Shown here: positions 30,371 to 33,227 of the stretch, in pieces
How the letters are laid out: each line of letters starts with the position of its first letter
Numbering within the stretch: position 1 is the first letter of the stretch
NCBI GenBank assembly: GCA_945867505.1
Contig: CAMBIM010000010.1
Span: forward strand, 1 to 33,227
Direction: 5' to 3'
Length of the DNA: 33,227 bases
Source of the DNA: Chitinophaga pinensis
GTDB taxonomy: Bacteria; Bacteroidota; Bacteroidia; Chitinophagales; LD1
The notes under the pieces: model-generated
What the model was told of the DNA's origin: nothing
Database searches by the model: none
Seen by the model: the letters and a program-made list of their open reading frames with translations, nothing else
Program-made: the position numbers and the translations under genes

Positions 30371-30958
30371 ATGAACGCAACAGACATTATTGAAATTTAT
30401 ACCGAAATGACTCCCAACCCCGAGAGTTTGAAGTTTGTAACCAGTCGCCACATTCTTCCCAACTTCCAGCTCGATTTTAAAACTAAAGAACTCGCAGCCG
30501 GTTCGCAGTTGGCAAAAGCACTTTTCGAAATTTCTTTTGTAGGTGGGGTTTTTATAGCCAACAATTTTGTAACTGTAACTAAGAAAGCAGAATTTGAATG
30601 GTTCGAAATTACACCCGAAATAAAAGATGCCATTATCAACTTTCTGCAAAGCGGGAAAAAACCGGTAGATGATTCGTTACTGCCTAAAGATATTTTGCAG
30701 GAACAAAAATCCGAAGCTGCTAACGAAGACCCTGAAACGAAAATTAAAGACCTGCTCGATAAATATGTAAAGCCTGCTGTGCAAATGGATGGCGGGCATA
30801 TCGAATTCAAATCATTCGAAAACGGCACGGTTACCCTTTCGCTGCAAGGTTCTTGCAGCAGTTGTCCTTCATCTACCCTCACGCTTAAATCAGGTATCGA
30901 AGGTTTGCTTAAACGCATGGTGCCCGAAGTAGAAGAAGTAGTTGCCGAAGCCGAATAA
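30371..30958 (+). CDS. Nfu-type iron-sulfur cluster carrier (NifU-like)
   Basis: 195 residues. The Nfu N-terminal domain is at about 5-95 (YTEMTPNPESLKFV, typical of Nfu proteins). The NifU C-terminal domain is at about 123-192 with VQMDGGHIEF and the cluster-binding Cys162 and Cys165 in GSCSSCPSS. The two are joined by a charged linker (about 97-122). It holds a bridging [4Fe-4S] cluster as a dimer and passes it to apo-enzymes. No suf genes are in the window. A strong terminator follows, separating it from hflX. Confidence 0.93.
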   Translation: MNATDIIEIYTEMTPNPESLKFVTSRHILPNFQLDFKTKELAAGSQLAKALFEISFVGGVFIANNFVTVTKKAEFEWFEITPEIKDAIINFLQSGKKPVDDSLLPKDILQEQKSEAANEDPETKIKDLLDKYVKPAVQMDGGHIEFKSFENGTVTLSLQGSCSSCPSSTLTLKSGIEGLLKRMVPEVEEVVAEAE

Positions 30959-30976
30959 TTTTAATTAGACAATACA

Positions 30977-31011
30977 AAAATCCTCTTCTGAATTTTACAG
31001 AAGAGGATTTT
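30977..31011 (+). terminator. Intrinsic terminator after the Nfu gene
   Basis: Perfect 14-bp stem (30977-30990 with 30998-31011) and a 7-nt loop, starting 18 nt after the stop. The right arm ends in a T-run that directly abuts the predicted hflX -7 element. Confidence 0.75.
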
Positions 31012-31012
31012 C

Positions 31013-31019
31013 TATTTTG
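31013..31019 (+). promoter_or_regulatory. Predicted -7 element for hflX (TATTTTG)
   Basis: TATTTTG followed by CGCAC, 16 nt before the ATG at 31036. It begins 1 nt after the terminator hairpin, so the hairpin arm occupies the -10 to -45 region. Confidence 0.4.
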
Positions 31020-31035
31020 CGCACCAATAACAGAT

Positions 31036-32271
31036 ATGAAGGAGAAAGTAAAATTTGGAACCGATAACACCATTGTGCACACCGAAACGGCTGTGCTGGT
31101 AGCTGTTGTTCCTAAAGAACAAAGCGATGAGCAGACTACAGAATATTTAGATGAACTCGAATTTCTGGCCGAAACCGATGGCGTAAAAACGCTTAAACGT
31201 TTTACCCAACGTTTGGCGCACCCCGATAACAAAAGCTATGTAGGCAAAGGAAAGTTAGAAGAAATAAAAGCGTATGTAGAAGAAAAAGGCATTGACTTGA
31301 TTCTTATTGATGACGAAATTTCGCCTTCGCAGCAACGCAACATCGAAGAAGTTTTAAAGAAGCGGGTGCTGGATAGAAGCATGTTGATTCTCGATATCTT
31401 CGCGCAACGCGCCCGAACCGTGCAGGCAAAAACGCAAGTAGAATTGGCGCAACTGCAATACATGTTGCCGCGCTTGAAAGGCATGTGGACCCACTTAGAG
31501 CGTCAGCGCGGAGGAACCGGAACGCGTGGTGGTGCCGGTGAAAAAGAAATTGAAACCGATAGACGGATTGCCGAGCGCAAAATAACTGCGCTTAAAGAAG
31601 ACCTTAAAAAAATCGACAAGCAAAACATAACGCGCAGAAAAAGTCGCGCGGATATGACGCGCGTGGCCTTATTGGGCTACACCAACGTAGGCAAATCAAC
31701 CCTCATGAATTTGCTGGCAAAGGAAAACGTGTTTGCCGAAAACAAACTCTTTGCCACGCTGGATACCACAGTTCGCAAAGTAACTTTTAATGCTGTGCCG
31801 TTTTTGTTGAGCGATACAGTGGGCTTCATCCGCAAACTGCCGCATCACTTGGTAGAAAGTTTTAAATCAACTTTAGATGAAGCTATAGAAGCCGATATTC
31901 TTTTGCATGTGGTCGATATTTCGCATCCCGCTTTTCAGGACCAAATGAATGTGGTTAGCGAAATTTTGAAAGAACTGAAATGCGACACCAAACCGGTGAT
32001 AGTTATCTTCAACAAAATGGATTTGTATGAACAAAACCAGTTTGACGAATATCTGCCCGATGATGTAAAAAAGAACATGCTTACCGAACTAAAAGATAGT
32101 TGGATGGCCAAAACCCACGACAACTGCATTTTTGTTTCTGCCGTTCAAAACAGAAACACAGCCGAGCTACGCGAGTTGCTTTTTCAAAAAGTGAAAAAGC
32201 TTTACCTAGAGCGTTACCCTTACAAAGCCGGCTACTGGCAGGATTATACCGAACAGCTTACCGAAGAGTAG
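31036..32271 (+). CDS. hflX: Ribosome-associated GTPase HflX
   Basis: 411 residues. It binds stalled ribosomes, mainly the 50S side, and splits them under stress. The N-terminal HflX domain is at about 10-130, with RLAHPDNKSYVGKGKLEEI as its signature. The glycine-rich stretch QRGGTGTRGGAGEKEIETD is at about 157-175. In the G domain, the P-loop GYTNVGKS is at 214-221, DTVG at 260-263 and NKMD at 326-329. The short C-terminal domain is present. Monocistronic: a terminator precedes it and a predicted promoter follows. Confidence 0.95.
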   Translation: MKEKVKFGTDNTIVHTETAVLVAVVPKEQSDEQTTEYLDELEFLAETDGVKTLKRFTQRLAHPDNKSYVGKGKLEEIKAYVEEKGIDLILIDDEISPSQQRNIEEVLKKRVLDRSMLILDIFAQRARTVQAKTQVELAQLQYMLPRLKGMWTHLERQRGGTGTRGGAGEKEIETDRRIAERKITALKEDLKKIDKQNITRRKSRADMTRVALLGYTNVGKSTLMNLLAKENVFAENKLFATLDTTVRKVTFNAVPFLLSDTVGFIRKLPHHLVESFKSTLDEAIEADILLHVVDISHPAFQDQMNVVSEILKELKCDTKPVIVIFNKMDLYEQNQFDEYLPDDVKKNMLTELKDSWMAKTHDNCIFVSAVQNRNTAELRELLFQKVKKLYLERYPYKAGYWQDYTEQLTEE

Positions 32272-32278
32272 GATGTAT

Positions 32279-32301
32279 GGTTGCTAAAAAATTCTAATCA
32301 A
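32279..32301 (+). promoter_or_regulatory. Upstream box shared with 33109-33131, copy 1
   Basis: A 23-nt segment beginning GGTTGCTAAAAAA and ending TAATCAA, with 21 of 23 positions identical to copy 2. It begins exactly 47 nt before the -7 element at 32326, the same distance as in copy 2. The A-tract suggests an UP-like element or a regulator site. Confidence 0.4.
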
Positions 32302-32325
32302 ATTGCCCACAGGCGCAGCTAATAA

Positions 32326-32333
32326 TATATTCG
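32326..32333 (+). promoter_or_regulatory. Predicted -7 element for the TPR gene (TATATTCG), near-leaderless
   Basis: TATATTCG followed by CCCTCCC and the ATG at 32341. Confidence 0.45.
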
Positions 32334-32340
32334 CCCTCCC

Positions 32341-33087
32341 ATGAAGAGCATATTTTTATTTCTGTTTTCTGCTTTCTGTTTCCTGTCGTCTGTTGCGCAG
32401 CTTAATTCGCTGTCAACAGCACCAGATAAAAAAGAAACCCGCAACGGCAACAAGCAATTTGATAAAGGCGTTTACACCGATGCCGAAGCAAGCTACAAAA
32501 AAGCCCTCGACAAAAAGAACAACATGCCCGAAGCCACTTTCAATTTGGGCGATGCAGTGTATCAGCAAAAGCGTTACGATGAAGCTGCAAAACAATTTCA
32601 GCTTTCTGCGCAAACCAATACCGACAAAACCGTAAAGGCGAAAGCCTACCATAACCTCGGCAATACTTTTTTAGAACAACAGAAATGGGAAGATGCCGCG
32701 AAGGCATACAAAGAAGCGTTGAAGAATAATCCGAAAGATGCGGACACCAAGTATAACCTGGCGTATGCCAACGCTATGTTGATTCAGCAAAAAAATCAGG
32801 ATAAGCAGAATAAAGACAACAAGGATAAAAAGGACGATAAAAAAGATAAGAAAGACGACAAGAAGGATCAGAATAAAGACGATAAAAACAAAGACCAGGA
32901 TAAGGACCAGCAATCGAAAAACCAGGACAAGAAAGACCAACAGCAAAAGGGACAGCAACCAAAGCTTTCAAAAGAAGAAGCCGAAAAAATGTTGCAGGCA
33001 TTGCAAGGCGAAGAACAAAAGACCAATCAGAAAATGCAGCAGAAGCAAATGAAAGTGGTGAACGTAAAAATTGAAAAGGATTGGTGA
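32341..33087 (+). CDS. BatC-like TPR protein, exported
   Basis: 248 residues. The signal peptide (residues 1-19) ends LSSVA|Q. TPR units lie at about 35-70, 73-107 and 108-142 (KALDKKNNMPEATFNLGDAV, then KAYHNLGNTFLEQQKWEDAA and YKEALKNNPKDADTKYNLAY). A Lys/Asp/Gln-rich low-complexity segment spans about 155-208. The C-terminal LSKEEAEKMLQALQGEEQKT region resembles the end of BatC proteins of the Bacteroidota aerotolerance operon. The von Willebrand BatA/BatB genes that usually precede it are absent, and hflX lies upstream instead, so the operon is not intact here. Its function in tolerance is unproven. The signal-peptide codons have a 7-nt period. Confidence 0.8.
   Translation: MKSIFLFLFSAFCFLSSVAQLNSLSTAPDKKETRNGNKQFDKGVYTDAEASYKKALDKKNNMPEATFNLGDAVYQQKRYDEAAKQFQLSAQTNTDKTVKAKAYHNLGNTFLEQQKWEDAAKAYKEALKNNPKDADTKYNLAYANAMLIQQKNQDKQNKDNKDKKDDKKDKKDDKKDQNKDDKNKDQDKDQQSKNQDKKDQQQKGQQPKLSKEEAEKMLQALQGEEQKTNQKMQQKQMKVVNVKIEKDW
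32358..32392. repeat. 7-nt-period repeat in the TPR gene signal peptide
   Basis: Five consecutive heptads each ending CTG (ATTTCTG, TTTTCTG, CTTTCTG, TTTCCTG, TCGTCTG), encoding the hydrophobic core of the signal peptide. The end (GTCTGTTGC) matches the end of the GH3 signal-peptide repeat. Confidence 0.65.
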
Positions 33088-33108
33088 AAATTTGAGAATA
33101 AAAACCGA

Positions 33109-33131
33109 GGTTGCTAAAAAAATTTAATCAA
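33109..33131 (+). promoter_or_regulatory. Upstream box shared with 32279-32301, copy 2
   Basis: Second copy of the GGTTGCTAAAAAA...TAATCAA box, beginning 47 nt before the -7 element at 33156. It starts 22 nt after the TPR gene's stop. Confidence 0.4.
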
Positions 33132-33155
33132 CGAACACAATACCCACATAGCGCG

Positions 33156-33162
33156 TAACTTG
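33156..33162 (+). promoter_or_regulatory. Predicted -7 element for the last gene (TAACTTG)
   Basis: TAACTTG followed by CGG, 19 nt before the ATG at 33182. Confidence 0.35.
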
Positions 33163-33181
33163 CGGTAGCATCTATAATAAA

Positions 33182-33227
33182 ATGGAAAAGAGAAATCAAG
33201 ATTCAGAAATCAGAAATCAGAAGTGGC
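33182..33227 (+). CDS. Start of a further gene, possibly a four-helix-bundle (S23/IVS) protein, cut by the window edge
   Basis: ATG with fifteen codons (MEKRNQDSEIRNQKW) before the window ends. A predicted -7 element and the shared upstream box precede it. Such N-termini, rich in RNQ and SEIRNQK, are common in Bacteroidota four-helix-bundle proteins related to 23S rRNA intervening-sequence proteins, but this is a guess from a short fragment. The codons consist of AGAAATC-type heptads. Confidence 0.4.
   Translation, partial: MEKRNQDSEIRNQKW
33191..33225. repeat. 7-nt-period repeat at the start of the last gene
   Basis: AGAAATC, AAGATTC, AGAAATC, AGAAATC, AGAAGTG in register. Same unit as in the mutL linker. 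Confidence 0.65.

Noticed and set aside
32671-32958. Minus-strand hydrophobic ORF opposite the TPR gene
   Set aside because: It is an artefact of the Lys/Asp-rich AAG/GAC codons read on the other strand.
32341-33087. A complete Bat aerotolerance operon
   Set aside because: Only the BatC-like gene is present. hflX, not a von Willebrand gene, lies upstream, and the following gene does not look like BatD.

Overview
The window is a stretch of Bacteroidota chromosome, most likely from an uncultured Chitinophagales/Sphingobacteriales-type organism. The evidence is as follows. Starts lack Shine-Dalgarno sequences. Many genes have a Bacteroidota -7 element (TAnnTTTG, or the close variants TAnnTTCG and TAnnTTG) just upstream of the start. 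Four signal peptides end in A|Q. Several phylum-typical families are present: the MG-repeat/double-CxxC protein, a rhomboid with a DUF6576-like tail, an LVIVD lipoprotein, a GH3-beta-lactamase fusion, a glutaminyl cyclase and BshA. Most of the window is housekeeping and single-gene metabolism. I see no phage, insertion sequence, CRISPR array, tRNA or rRNA.

Layout. 1-3351: cell-envelope genes (LVIVD lipoprotein running off the left edge, an outer-membrane barrel, a frameshifted MG-repeat gene, a secreted unknown). 3437-9091: uridine kinase, an M48 lipoprotein protease, bacillithiol glycosyltransferase BshA, and a large secreted GH3-beta-lactamase fusion. 9350-14140: mutL, a rhomboid protease, a secreted PIG-L-type deacetylase and an APC permease. 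14222-18897: the compact thrA-thrB-thrC operon, which takes aspartate to threonine. 18894-24512: AI-2E-type permease, SGNH esterase lipoprotein, SRPBCC protein, kbl (threonine catabolism), trhO (tRNA U34 hydroxylation) and a glutaminyl cyclase lipoprotein. 24519-28018: cysS, an EEP-family membrane phosphoesterase/nuclease and a second rhomboid. 28249-33227: an MFS exporter, recX, a DUF167 protein, an Nfu-type Fe-S carrier, hflX, a BatC-like TPR protein and the first codons of a further gene.

How it works together. The thr operon makes threonine and kbl consumes its breakdown product. The glutaminyl cyclase can cyclise the N-terminal Gln that signal peptidase I would expose on at least four products encoded here. 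Most remaining genes stand alone, in divergent pairs with tiny promoter regions or tail-to-tail pairs whose stop codons touch or overlap.

The most interesting signals are not in the gene list. (1) A perfect 33-bp palindrome (11 codons) lies in frame inside thrC. A related pair of GC-rich palindromes lies inside the barrel gene and in the 5' leader of the MFS gene. (2) Short repeats with a 7-nt period build two signal peptides, a MutL linker, a 5' leader and the start of the last gene. (3) In about eight genes the -7 element is only 4-7 nt from the start codon, predicting leaderless or near-leaderless mRNAs. (4) Two promoters share an upstream box placed exactly 47 nt before the -7 element. 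(5) The MG-repeat gene is split by an 8-nt homopolymer. No complete new multi-gene system is evident, and I do not claim one.
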